From the IMG/VR virus record IMGVR_UViG_3300030107_001538, positions 1-51,631 of that record: 51,631 bases of DNA; one strand, given 5' to 3'. The DNA is from a virus. Shown piece after piece: positions 19,625 to 27,640 of this stretch; the first letter of the stretch is position 1; the number at the start of each line of letters is the position of its first letter. The position numbers were made by a program, and so were the translations under genes. The notes under the pieces are model-generated. The model made no database searches. It was given only the letters and a program-made list of their open reading frames with translations, and had not been told where the DNA came from.

Positions 19625-20022
19625 TGGCTGACCCAATAACAAAATCAATTGTAGGAGTAGCTGGTAAGGTACTTAATAAATTTGTGGTTGATAAAGATTT
19701 GAAGGCTAAATTAGACCATGAGCTTAAAACAGCATTTCATGCAGCTAATTTAGCACAGATAGATTTAAACAAACAAGAAGCAGCTCATAAAAGTTTATTT
19801 GTTGCAGGATGGAGACCTTTTGTTGGTTGGACTTGTGGTATTGCTTTAGCGTATCATTTTGTTGTCTCTCCATTATTAGCTTTTATTTTAGTTTTAGCTG
19901 GAGTCGATACACCTATGCCTGAGTTTGAGTTTTCTCAACTTAGCACTATTCTTATGGGTATGCTCGGTCTTGGAGGTTTAAGGTCGTATGAAAAAATGAA
20001 GGGAGTTCACAGAGAAAAATAA
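19624..20022 (+). CDS. Holin of the 3-TM (GTA-type) family
   Basis: 132 residues. The pattern MADPITKSIVGVAGKVL, an amphipathic helix, then GWRPFVGWTCGIALAYHF, a second hydrophobic segment (about 82-95) and a third (about 107-121, ILMGMLGLGGLRSYEK), matches the 3-TM holin family known from gene transfer agents and many marine phages. It would form inner-membrane holes that let the M15 endolysin reach the wall. The 11-bp gap to the next gene holds AAAGGAG. Confidence 0.8.
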   Translation: MADPITKSIVGVAGKVLNKFVVDKDLKAKLDHELKTAFHAANLAQIDLNKQEAAHKSLFVAGWRPFVGWTCGIALAYHFVVSPLLAFILVLAGVDTPMPEFEFSQLSTILMGMLGLGGLRSYEKMKGVHREK

Positions 20023-20033
20023 AAGGAGTAAAA

Positions 20034-21056
20034 ATGAAAAGAGGGCTAATTCTTGGAACATTATTATTATTTGCATTAGGTATTCAAGCAGACCAAACGG
20101 GAGATTGTACTGCTGGTACTCAGTATTGTGAACAAAATAGTTTAAATACTACAAATACTACTACTACTAATAACACCAATACAAATACTAATACCAATAA
20201 TAATACTAATACTAACACTAATACCAATACTAATACGAATAATAATACTAATAATAATACTAACGTAAATACAAATACTTCTACAAATACAAATGTAAAT
20301 ACAAATACATCAACAAATACTAATAATAATAATAATGTAAATACAAATAATAATACATCAACATCTAATTCAACTGTAAACTCTACAGTTAATCAAAATG
20401 TTAGTAATACCAATACTAGCACTGCTACAAATAATAATAATAATACGAATACAAATAATACTACATCTGATAACACTAATAAAAATTATAATGAATCTAA
20501 TTCTAATTCTAATGTAAACACCAGTAATACCAATACAAATAATTCAACTGCTAATAATACTAATAAAAATTACAACGAATCTAATTCTACTCAAACTATT
20601 AATCAAAACATAAATCAAAAAGCTCCTCCTGCTTCTGCTATTGCCCCCAGTATAATGTCTTACTCACAAGACCTCTGTACCACTGGAGTATCGGGAGCTT
20701 TTCAAGGTCAACTATTTGGTTTTTCTGGTGGTAAAGCAGTACGAGACGAGAATTGTGAAAGATTAAAATTATCTAAATATTTATATGATACTGGTATGAA
20801 AGTAGCAGCAGTATCTATTCTTTGCCAAGACCCTAGAGTATTTAAAGCTATGGGTAATGCTGGAACTCCTTGTCCATACAAAGGTAAAATAGGAGAGGAA
20901 GCTAAAGTTGCTTGGGAAAAAAATGTTGAAGATACTCCGACATACAAAGAAGATTTAAAAGATTATATTTCTAAGTGTAAAAAAACTACAAATCCAAAAG
21001 GTATAAGAAAATCTGGTAGCACGTGCCGAAAAGAATTTCATTCTACAATTAGCTAG
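20034..21056 (+). CDS. Exported Asn/Thr-repeat protein with conserved Cys-containing C-terminal domain
   Basis: 340 residues. A clear signal peptide (MKRGLILGTLLLFALGIQA, cleavage about 19) is followed by two Cys, then about 150 residues almost entirely Asn and Thr with some Ser/Val (about 38-190). The C-terminal 135 residues are a normal-composition domain with six Cys and a conserved-looking ERLKLSKYLYDTGMKVAAVS stretch (242-261). I recall relatives of this C-terminal domain near holins in other marine phages; their function is unknown. Export and paired Cys suggest a periplasmic or surface role. It shares one base with the next gene (TAGTG). Confidence 0.7.
   Translation: MKRGLILGTLLLFALGIQADQTGDCTAGTQYCEQNSLNTTNTTTTNNTNTNTNTNNNTNTNTNTNTNTNNNTNNNTNVNTNTSTNTNVNTNTSTNTNNNNNVNTNNNTSTSNSTVNSTVNQNVSNTNTSTATNNNNNTNTNNTTSDNTNKNYNESNSNSNVNTSNTNTNNSTANNTNKNYNESNSTQTINQNINQKAPPASAIAPSIMSYSQDLCTTGVSGAFQGQLFGFSGGKAVRDENCERLKLSKYLYDTGMKVAAVSILCQDPRVFKAMGNAGTPCPYKGKIGEEAKVAWEKNVEDTPTYKEDLKDYISKCKKTTNPKGIRKSGSTCRKEFHSTIS
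20148..20603 (+). repeat. Low-complexity AAT/ACT codon tract (Asn/Thr)
   Basis: Roughly 450 bp built from mixed AAT, AAC, ACT, ACA and ACC codons giving alternating Asn-Thr. Units such as AATACT and AATACA recur many times. Codon choice is mixed, so the protein repeat is kept while the DNA has drifted. The tract is open to slippage and length change. Confidence 0.85.
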
Positions 21057-23218
21057 TGAAAATAGTAAGTTTAATTTGTTTACTATTACTCAGTGCAAAT
21101 ATAACTGCTCAATATATTTACGAATCTAATCAAGCTTTATTTGATTTAACTAATCAATCTGATACAACAAGTTTAAATAGTGGTGATGACCAACTATCGG
21201 CTGCTTTTAATTTAGATTTTACGTTTCAGTTGTATGATAATTCTTACACATCTGCACGTATGGCAACTAATGGTTGTTTACATTTTGGTTTAGGTACAGG
21301 CAATATAAACTTTAATAATTATTGTGGTGATTATACACCTGACCCATTACCTCAATACACTAATACACTATTTCCTTTTTGGACTGACTTAATACGAGAT
21401 AGTAATTCACAAATGTTAGCTAAAAATTTTAGCGACAAATCTGTGTTTGGTTGGTATGACCTAAGAGAATATAATCGAAGTGGTTCAGACAACAGCTTTG
21501 AAGTTGTTTTATGGACTAACAATACTTTTGAGTTTCGCTACGGTGCATTAGATATTATAAATCATGATGTCTTAATAGGACAACAAGGTAGTTCATCGCA
21601 AACTTATATGTACCTTTTTCATGATGAATGCTCTACAGGTACAACAAATGTTGCAGGTACATGTGTTAATACAAACTGGAACAATACACTTGCTAATAGC
21701 TTGTTAGAAAATGGTGGCTCTTTATATGGGGCTGGGTCTGGAAATAATATTGATTGTAGTAATCCATTAAATGATTCTACCTGTCCGGGCTACTGGGAAG
21801 CTTTTGATGATTTACAATGTAATTTAGACCCACAGTATGCACCTTTTTGTCCGGGCTACAGGTTTGAAAATGATATTGGTTATTTTGTTCTAGAAGAAGA
21901 TTTTGGTTATACCGAAGAATATGAACAAAGTCAGTTAGGTTATGACGAAGATTATGAAATAGAACAGTTTGGTTATTCTGAAGATTGGTTTGAAGATGAT
22001 AGGCAAACGTTTGGACAAGAACCTATTGAAGAATGGTTTGAACCTGAAATTATATTTAATGACGAAGGTTTTGTAGTACTAGAAGAATATGATAGTATTA
22101 GTGAAGAAGTTTATATAGACTTTGATATACAGTCTTTTGATGAAGAACCTATGCTTATAGCTTTACCATCAATTGAGTATGACCCCATACAACGTTTAGA
22201 TATTTTTGATTCTAGAGAATTAATAGATTTGTATGAGTTTGAAACAATAATTAGAGAAGAAATAATACATGAAGAAGAAATTAATGAAGTGGTATTTGAA
22301 GACTTCGAGGACCTTGAAGAATGGTTTGAAGAAGAAATGGAAGCAATTTCACAAGATGATGAAGTCATCGAGATTGCACAAAATAGTGAACAACTTGTAT
22401 CCGAAATTGGAGAACAACAAGAAGTCATAGAAGAGCTAGTCGAAGCCGACCCTATTATGAGAGAGGAAGGAGGTCGAAGTAACATGGATATGAATGTTGC
22501 TATGTCTGTTGTGTCTAATACTATTACAACTGCTGTTAATAGTGTGAGTGGAACTACTGCCGGAAACTCTATTCACGCTTCTGGAAATACAGTAAATGCA
22601 GGAAGTATTAGTAGTGCTATCAATGGTGGTACTAATTCAGACTTTAGCTCTGGAAGTATCTCAAATTCTTTTGCTAACTCTTCTATGCAAACTCAACAGG
22701 TTCTAAGTAGTTCTGTTGATACTGGCAGTATAACTACAAACACTACCGAAACAACTGTAAGCTCTGTCGAGTCTGGTTCAAGTGTTAGTGTTTCTACTAC
22801 TGTTGCTTCTAATAGCGGAGGTAACACAACTACTGAAACTACTACTACTACAGATTCTCTTTCAACTATGACAACAAGTTCAGAGGCAGATACAGTTACA
22901 GAAAATGTTGTTGCTCAAAATTTAAAAGAACAACAAGAAGAACTAAAAGAACAACAAGAGTCTGGTGAGTATGGGGAGGAAGCTGGATTAGTAGCAGTGA
23001 TGGGATTTAATCCTGACTTTGTTGGATACTATGACCGGATGTTACCAGATAACAATTCGTGGTATGAATCTAAAAGTATCTATACATCAGTTCAATTAAA
23101 TGATAATATACAAGGTTTCTATGCTATGGCAGGACAAAGTTTTAATGTTATGTCACAGTTAATAAATTCTCAACCAAATTTAAGTGGAGGAAGGTACAAT
23201 GAATTGGTTTCAAACTAA
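21056..23218 (+). CDS. Large exported protein, nidogen-like N-domain and acidic/Ser-Thr stalk
   Basis: 720 residues from a GTG start (21056). The signal peptide (MKIVSLICLLLLSANITAQ) is intact from there, and no closer ATG preserves it. Residues about 45-200 resemble a nidogen-like (NIDO) domain: NGCLHFG, TLFPFWTDL, FEVVLWTNNTFEFRYG, LIGQQGS. Then come Cys-rich loops (about 200-270), a strongly acidic repeat region with GYxEDxxxEQ units (275-480), a Ser/Thr-rich stretch (490-625), and a short conserved-looking C-terminus with YYDRMLPDNNSWYE. It looks like a surface adhesin or envelope protein made just before lysis. Confident as exported, uncertain in function. Confidence 0.65.
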   Translation: MKIVSLICLLLLSANITAQYIYESNQALFDLTNQSDTTSLNSGDDQLSAAFNLDFTFQLYDNSYTSARMATNGCLHFGLGTGNINFNNYCGDYTPDPLPQYTNTLFPFWTDLIRDSNSQMLAKNFSDKSVFGWYDLREYNRSGSDNSFEVVLWTNNTFEFRYGALDIINHDVLIGQQGSSSQTYMYLFHDECSTGTTNVAGTCVNTNWNNTLANSLLENGGSLYGAGSGNNIDCSNPLNDSTCPGYWEAFDDLQCNLDPQYAPFCPGYRFENDIGYFVLEEDFGYTEEYEQSQLGYDEDYEIEQFGYSEDWFEDDRQTFGQEPIEEWFEPEIIFNDEGFVVLEEYDSISEEVYIDFDIQSFDEEPMLIALPSIEYDPIQRLDIFDSRELIDLYEFETIIREEIIHEEEINEVVFEDFEDLEEWFEEEMEAISQDDEVIEIAQNSEQLVSEIGEQQEVIEELVEADPIMREEGGRSNMDMNVAMSVVSNTITTAVNSVSGTTAGNSIHASGNTVNAGSISSAINGGTNSDFSSGSISNSFANSSMQTQQVLSSSVDTGSITTNTTETTVSSVESGSSVSVSTTVASNSGGNTTTETTTTTDSLSTMTTSSEADTVTENVVAQNLKEQQEELKEQQESGEYGEEAGLVAVMGFNPDFVGYYDRMLPDNNSWYESKSIYTSVQLNDNIQGFYAMAGQSFNVMSQLINSQPNLSGGRYNELVSN

Positions 23219-23567
23219 AACAACACAGTTAATAGCTTTGGTTTCTATCGTGGGAACTTTAGCAGGATTTGGATATACTGGAGCTACTTATATAAATAGA
23301 TTAGAAAATTTAGAATCAAAGATAGGTGGGATTAGTTCTACTAAAAATGCCCAGCAAGATATTGAAACAAGATTTGAATCAGTCGAAAGTACACTAATGT
23401 ACATTGAAAAAACTATTGATGATTCGTTATTAATTAGAACAGATTTTAATGAAAAAGATATTGTTGAATTGAAAACTTCAATGGCAACAATTAAAACAGA
23501 GGTAAAATCTCTGGAGGGAAAGGTTCAAGAGCTAGTCGATAGTTCTAAGAATCCTTTAGCACAATAA
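23199..23567 (+). CDS. Small membrane-anchored coiled-coil protein, spanin- or holin-like
   Basis: 122 residues from the ATG at 23199, preceded by GGAGGAAGG at good distance. A start at 23184 lacks that support. One N-terminal membrane helix (about 8-30, LIALVSIVGTLAGFGYTGATYI) is followed by a charged coiled coil (about 33-115). The architecture is that of an inner-membrane spanin subunit, and the gene lies at the end of the lysis cassette. I found no clear lipoprotein partner, so spanin is a guess. Overlaps the preceding gene by 20 bp. Confidence 0.55.
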   Translation: MNWFQTKTTQLIALVSIVGTLAGFGYTGATYINRLENLESKIGGISSTKNAQQDIETRFESVESTLMYIEKTIDDSLLIRTDFNEKDIVELKTSMATIKTEVKSLEGKVQELVDSSKNPLAQ

Positions 23568-23591
23568 CCATTTCACATATGGAGGTAAAAC

Positions 23592-23675
23592 GTGAATCGA
23601 GAAGAATTATGCATTATGTGCTTCTTCTTTTGGATAACAGTTTCGATGTTTGTCGCAGCTTTTAATATAGTTTAA
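23592..23675 (+). CDS. 27-residue membrane peptide
   Basis: A short open frame from GTG 23592 with an excellent GGAGG site 6 nt upstream. It encodes MNREELCIMCFFFWITVSMF and a few more residues: a short charged head and one hydrophobic helix. It is the last rightward gene before the convergent junction and could be a lysis-associated micro-protein. Support comes from the ribosome site and composition only. Confidence 0.5.
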   Translation: MNREELCIMCFFFWITVSMFVAAFNIV

Positions 23676-23680
23676 ACTAT
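23667..23680. other. 14-bp perfect palindrome at the convergent junction
   Basis: ATAGTTTAAACTAT is a perfect palindrome exactly where the rightward and leftward gene arms meet: the stop codons of the two arms are at 23673-23675 and 23680-23682. It has no loop or T-run, so it is not a normal intrinsic terminator. It may be chance in AT-rich DNA or a protein site. Confidence 0.45.
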
Positions 23681-23913
23681 TATTTAGAGTTCATAACTCT
23701 GGCATTTAGACATGCTTCAATATGATTATGAATCTCATCCATTTTTTGACTTGCTTCTCTTATCACAACCTTTAGAGTTTCATACTCTTCAAGGGTCATG
23801 AACTTCTGCAACTTTGTAATGTCCACCTTGCTACGTTCTGTAACAAGATTTCCACTTTTATCATATAATAATTTGTAAGCAAGTAATTGTGCTTCACTTC
23901 GTTTCGTCTTCAT
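23680..23913 (-). CDS. Small charged protein downstream of nrdB
   Basis: 77 residues, function not recognised. Basic N-terminus, then helical with LEEYETLKVVIREASQKMDEIHNHIEA at about 41-67. Last gene of the leftward arm, overlapping the 3' end of nrdB by 20 bp, so it is co-transcribed with the nucleotide-reduction genes. No membrane segment or catalytic motif. Confidence 0.5.
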   Translation of the reverse strand: MKTKRSEAQLLAYKLLYDKSGNLVTERSKVDITKLQKFMTLEEYETLKVVIREASQKMDEIHNHIEACLNARVMNSK

Positions 23914-24886
23914 TGTTTAGTCCTGCAAAGGTCAATTGTCCGTAATCACCTCTAAGCCCTGCCTTTTGATATGAAGTAGCTCTGCCTTCAAAAAAGTTTT
24001 GATGCTCTACTCCTAACACATCATCAAGCCACGTCAACGGATTATCCTTTTGCTTGTAGTTTGGTTTTAATCCCAATTGTAATAGCCTTCTATCTGCAAT
24101 GTATTTATTGTAAGCATACATTTCTTCTTTAGTTAAACCTTCTAAGTTACCCATTTCAAATACTAAATCTAAAAACTTTTCTTCTAGTTTAACCATTTCT
24201 CTACATATCTGATAGATTTCTTTTTTAAAATCATCTGTCCAAATATCTAAATTCTCTTTTATAAATTCTCTAAATAACTTAGTCATTGCTTCAACATGTA
24301 AGCTTTCATCTTTAATAGAGTAAGCTACTATTTGACACATACCTTTCATCTTACCAAACCTTTGAAAGTTCATTAAGATTGCAAAGCTACTAAATAATTG
24401 TAACCCTTCGGTAAATGCTGAATAGACTGCTAGAGTTTTAGCAATAGTTCTCTTATCTGATTTAAGAGGTTTAAAGTTACCCACATAATCATGCTTGTCT
24501 GCCATTTCTTCATACTCAGCAAAAGCTTTATATTCTAATTCAGGCATACCTACTGTATCTAATAATAAACTGTAAGCATGTTGATGTATTGCTTCCATAT
24601 TAGCAAACGAAGACATCATCATTCTGGCTTCTGGTTTTTTAAAGATAGGCATATATTTATCTATATACCCCCCGGCAACATCTACATCTGACTGAGTGAA
24701 CAATCTAAAAATTTGGATTAATAAATTCTTTTCGTTCTCAGTTAATTTTTCATTCCAATCTTTAACATCAGTATGTAAAGGTACAGACATTGGATGCCAG
24801 TGCATTCTGTTCTGTAAGTCATAGTATTCAAACATCCATGCATAATCGAATGGTTTGTAATGTTCTCTGGTTGCTAGTAATGTCAT
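23894..24886 (-). CDS. nrdB: Ribonucleotide reductase class Ia small subunit
   Basis: 330 residues. Supplies the tyrosyl radical used by NrdA to make deoxyribonucleotides. The di-iron ligands are all visible with E. coli-like spacing: Asp67, Glu98, His101 (EAIH), Glu160, Glu194 and His197 (DESLH). The radical Tyr is Tyr105, seven residues after Glu98, as E. coli Tyr122 is after Glu115. It is thus a conventional Tyr-radical enzyme and not a radical-lacking variant. It follows the 69-residue gene with a TAATG overlap, and nrdA lies just upstream. Feeds replication by recycling host ribonucleotides. Confidence 0.93.
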   Translation of the reverse strand: MTLLATREHYKPFDYAWMFEYYDLQNRMHWHPMSVPLHTDVKDWNEKLTENEKNLLIQIFRLFTQSDVDVAGGYIDKYMPIFKKPEARMMMSSFANMEAIHQHAYSLLLDTVGMPELEYKAFAEYEEMADKHDYVGNFKPLKSDKRTIAKTLAVYSAFTEGLQLFSSFAILMNFQRFGKMKGMCQIVAYSIKDESLHVEAMTKLFREFIKENLDIWTDDFKKEIYQICREMVKLEEKFLDLVFEMGNLEGLTKEEMYAYNKYIADRRLLQLGLKPNYKQKDNPLTWLDDVLGVEHQNFFEGRATSYQKAGLRGDYGQLTFAGLNNEDETK

Positions 24887-25095
24887 TAAAATTTCTCCTT
24901 TAATATTCTTAATTTTTCATCAGCATTAGCGTACTGTTCCATAAGTTTATCCATTGATTCCACAACGTTAGGATGTTCTGCAACTCCTACTTTGTTTTGA
25001 AAATATATTTCTAGATTAGCTTTAGCTTCGGCTTTCTCAGCTTTGTATTTTGTTTCTAGAGCTTTATACAATAATGCTCCTGCATATTTAGTCAT
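24886..25095 (-). CDS. Small helical protein between nrdA and nrdB
   Basis: 69 residues from the ATG at 25095, one base after the nrdA stop. GAGGG in the end of nrdA provides the ribosome site. Entirely helical and charged (TKYKAEKAEAKANLEI at about 16-31). Function not recognised. Its position between the two reductase subunits suggests a linked role, or a small insertion in the operon. Confidence 0.55.
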   Translation of the reverse strand: MTKYAGALLYKALETKYKAEKAEAKANLEIYFQNKVGVAEHPNVVESMDKLMEQYANADEKLRILKEKF

Positions 25096-25096
25096 A

Positions 25097-26989
25097 TTAT
25101 CCCTCACAAGCTATACAGTCCACTTCGTCTAATTTAATTCGTGGAACTTTAATGTTTACATTCTCTGCTGCCTTGGCTGCATCAGACCTAAAATAGTACA
25201 GCGACTTTAATTTATTTGCACCATACCAATGTACATCACTTACATACTGCAAATACTCATCATGTTTTTCTTGGTCTTGAGCAGAGTCCGGTAAAATAAA
25301 AAATAAATTTACACTTTGACTTTGACATACAAACTCTTGTCTTTTGTATGCATGTTCTATTACCCACACTTGATTTATTTCATCTGCAGTTTTAAATAAT
25401 TCTTTTTCTTCTTTAGTAAATATTCTTATGTTCTGAATAGAACCTCTGTTATCACTAATTTGTTGCCAGAGTTTTTTTCGTTTGTTTGTTTCTGGAACTT
25501 TTTTATTAATTAATCTTTCTAAATTTTTATTTTTAACTTTGTAGCTACCGGATAAAGTTTTGTGCGTATAGACGTTAGCACGGTATGGCTCAATACTAGG
25601 GGAAGTACCACCACATATAATACTGCTACTGGCATTAGGAGCAATAGCCAGAAGATGAGAGTTACGAAAACCACTGCCATGTACATCAGGAGCTTCACCA
25701 CGTTCTTCAGCAAGTACTTTAGTAGCTTCAACAGCTTTGCTTTTAATGTGTTTGAAAGCTTTATAATTAAATCCTGTTGCAAAAATGCCTTCAAACGGAA
25801 TTTGATTTGATTGTAAATAGGCATGAAAACCCATCGCACCCAAACCAACGGAACGTTCTCTGTAAGCCGAGTAAGCAGCTTTTGTGAAGCCTTCTTTGCC
25901 TTCTTTAATATGTTTTTTAAATCTTTCATAGTTTGCATTGTAACCTCCTAGTGCATCCATGTTTACTGCATTCTCAATAAAATGCTCTAATACATTGTCA
26001 AGCATTCTAATTAAATCTGATATAAATTGTTTATCTTTAGACCAAATATCAAAATATTCTAGGTTTACACTAGACAAACAACAGACAGCAGTTCTCTCTT
26101 CATTGGTTGGTAGAGTAATCTCTGAACATAAATTACTTTGTTTAACTTCTAGTCCTAAATCTTTTTGTCCTTGTGGTAAAGCATCATTACAATTATCTAA
26201 ATTAATTATATAAGGTTCGCCAGTCTCTGCTCGAGCATCTAATATCTTGGACCACAACTCTCTAGCTTTTATAATCTTAACTGCTTCTTTAGTCTTCGGG
26301 TCTATTAATCGCCAATCATCATCTGTTTCCACAGCTTTTAAAAAAGCATTATTAATATTGATACCATTGTGTAGGTTTAAACATTTTCTATTTACATCCC
26401 CACCTGATTCTTTTCTCATTACCATAAACTCTTCAATCTCTGGATGACTAATATCAGTATAAGCAGCGTAGCTACCACGTCTAGTTACTCCCTGATTAAA
26501 AGCTAACATTTCTGAATCAACAACTTTCATAAAAGGTATTGAGCCAGTAGATTTACTACCACTGCTCGTTGCAGTTCCGTCACTTCTAACATCACCCCAG
26601 TACCCACCAATACCTCCCCCGGCACTTGCAAGTTTAGCATTTTCTTTAAAGTGGTCTGTTAGTTCATCAATAGAATCTCCTACGTAATTTAGAAAACAAC
26701 TGATAGGAAGACCTCTGGTTGTACCACCATTAGAAAGAATAGGAGTAGAAAACATAAACCACAAATCAGAGACATAGTTGTATAGTCTTTGAGCCATTGG
26801 ATAATTTGTTTCATCTTTATAAGTACTGGCAAAAACTGCAGCTCTCGCAAAAGCTTCTTGAGGTGAGGTTTCTTCTTGCCATAAATATCTGTCTCGTAAT
26901 GTATCTAAACTAAACTTATCTAACTTTTTATCTTTATCATAATTAATTATTATTCCTAAGTAGGGTTGCTCCCCTTTGTATTCCACCAT
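25097..26989 (-). CDS. nrdA: Ribonucleotide reductase class Ia large subunit
   Basis: 630 residues, the catalytic subunit that reduces ribonucleoside diphosphates. Visible: Cys98 in LPISCFL (redox cysteine), Asn286, Cys288 and Glu290 in NLCSE (radical-site residues), a Cys pair at 303-304, and the C-terminal Cys625-x-x-Cys628 for re-reduction. It lacks the roughly 100-residue N-terminal ATP-cone of bacterial NrdA, so dATP feedback inhibition is probably lost, which would suit a phage. Runs ahead of nrdB in the same operon. Confidence 0.92.
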   Translation of the reverse strand: MVEYKGEQPYLGIIINYDKDKKLDKFSLDTLRDRYLWQEETSPQEAFARAAVFASTYKDETNYPMAQRLYNYVSDLWFMFSTPILSNGGTTRGLPISCFLNYVGDSIDELTDHFKENAKLASAGGGIGGYWGDVRSDGTATSSGSKSTGSIPFMKVVDSEMLAFNQGVTRRGSYAAYTDISHPEIEEFMVMRKESGGDVNRKCLNLHNGININNAFLKAVETDDDWRLIDPKTKEAVKIIKARELWSKILDARAETGEPYIINLDNCNDALPQGQKDLGLEVKQSNLCSEITLPTNEERTAVCCLSSVNLEYFDIWSKDKQFISDLIRMLDNVLEHFIENAVNMDALGGYNANYERFKKHIKEGKEGFTKAAYSAYRERSVGLGAMGFHAYLQSNQIPFEGIFATGFNYKAFKHIKSKAVEATKVLAEERGEAPDVHGSGFRNSHLLAIAPNASSSIICGGTSPSIEPYRANVYTHKTLSGSYKVKNKNLERLINKKVPETNKRKKLWQQISDNRGSIQNIRIFTKEEKELFKTADEINQVWVIEHAYKRQEFVCQSQSVNLFFILPDSAQDQEKHDEYLQYVSDVHWYGANKLKSLYYFRSDAAKAAENVNIKVPRIKLDEVDCIACEG

Positions 26990-26990
26990 A

Positions 26991-27209
26991 TCATTTCCTG
27001 TCTAATGTTTTTAATAATTTTTTCTCGTACCATTCAGCTTTACGTAAATCCTCTATCCCATTCTTGTAACGAAATCGCCATCTATATTTTAAAGAATTAC
27101 CTCGTAAGTACCCAATAAATTCTTCGTCTGTTAGCATAGCTCGTATTGCATCAATACATTCTATATCGCCCTGATTATAATGGTCAGGGTTATTAACCAT
27201 GTCTGTCAT
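26991..27209 (-). CDS. DUF3310 phage protein
   Basis: 72 residues from the ATG at 27209, which overlaps the endonuclease I stop as ATGA. An ATG at 27218 is possible but sits too close to the GGAGG. The DUF3310 pattern is clear: NPDHY near the start, ECIDAI, then YLRGNSLKYRWRFRYKNG and EDLRKAEWY. This family is widespread in T7-like and other phages, usually among replication genes; its biochemical role is not settled. Confidence 0.85.
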   Translation of the reverse strand: MTDMVNNPDHYNQGDIECIDAIRAMLTDEEFIGYLRGNSLKYRWRFRYKNGIEDLRKAEWYEKKLLKTLDRK

Positions 27210-27640
27210 TCTTTCCATTCCTCCGGTAAGGTAAGTTCATCAAACCATCTAAAATTATTTTTTTCTGCCCACTCAGCATGAGTTCTTTTAGTTTTATCTC
27301 TTCTTACTTTAGCTCCGGGCATAGGGGCAAAAGGTTTTTGAAAAAAGAAAACTAACTCAATGTGTTTGGGTAAAGCTTTTTTGATGTGTATATATTTACT
27401 ATACTCAGCAAAATCCCAGAATCTGCCTTTTGCTTCTATTAGTATAACACGACCATCATCAAACTTACGAACAAAGTCTGGTTCATAAGTATGAGCAATA
27501 ACATAATCAATGTTCTCCCAATGATGTCTCCATTCAGGAAACAGTCGTTGATGAATATCATATTCCCAATGACTATCGTAGCCTCTAGGAATGTGTAATT
27601 CTTTTTTAGGTCTACGTTTTCTTGGTCTTCTTCGAGGCAT
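27206..27640 (-). CDS. T7-type endonuclease I (Holliday junction resolvase)
   Basis: 144 residues, close to T7 gp3 (149). A very basic N-terminus (RRRPRKRRPKK) precedes the catalytic core: Glu26, Asp55 in YEPDF, and Glu69-x-Lys71 in IEAKG, matching T7 Glu20, Asp55, Glu65 and Lys67. The C-terminal FRWFDELTLPEEW resembles the T7 end. It resolves branched replication and recombination intermediates and can degrade host DNA. Part of a nuclease block with the next two upstream genes. Confidence 0.9.
   Translation of the reverse strand: MPRRRPRKRRPKKELHIPRGYDSHWEYDIHQRLFPEWRHHWENIDYVIAHTYEPDFVRKFDDGRVILIEAKGRFWDFAEYSKYIHIKKALPKHIELVFFFQKPFAPMPGAKVRRDKTKRTHAEWAEKNNFRWFDELTLPEEWKE

Noticed and set aside
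20148-20603. CRISPR or DNA tandem repeat array
   Set aside because: The repeats are codon-based Asn/Thr low complexity without spacers and keep one reading frame throughout.
23667-23680. Bidirectional intrinsic terminator at the convergent junction
   Set aside because: The palindrome has no loop and no T-run and is AT-rich, so it would not terminate by the usual mechanism. Kept only as a palindrome.
25519-25938. 139-codon leftward frame inside nrdA
   Set aside because: Overlaps the catalytic part of nrdA in another frame, with no ribosome site. AT-rich chance frame.
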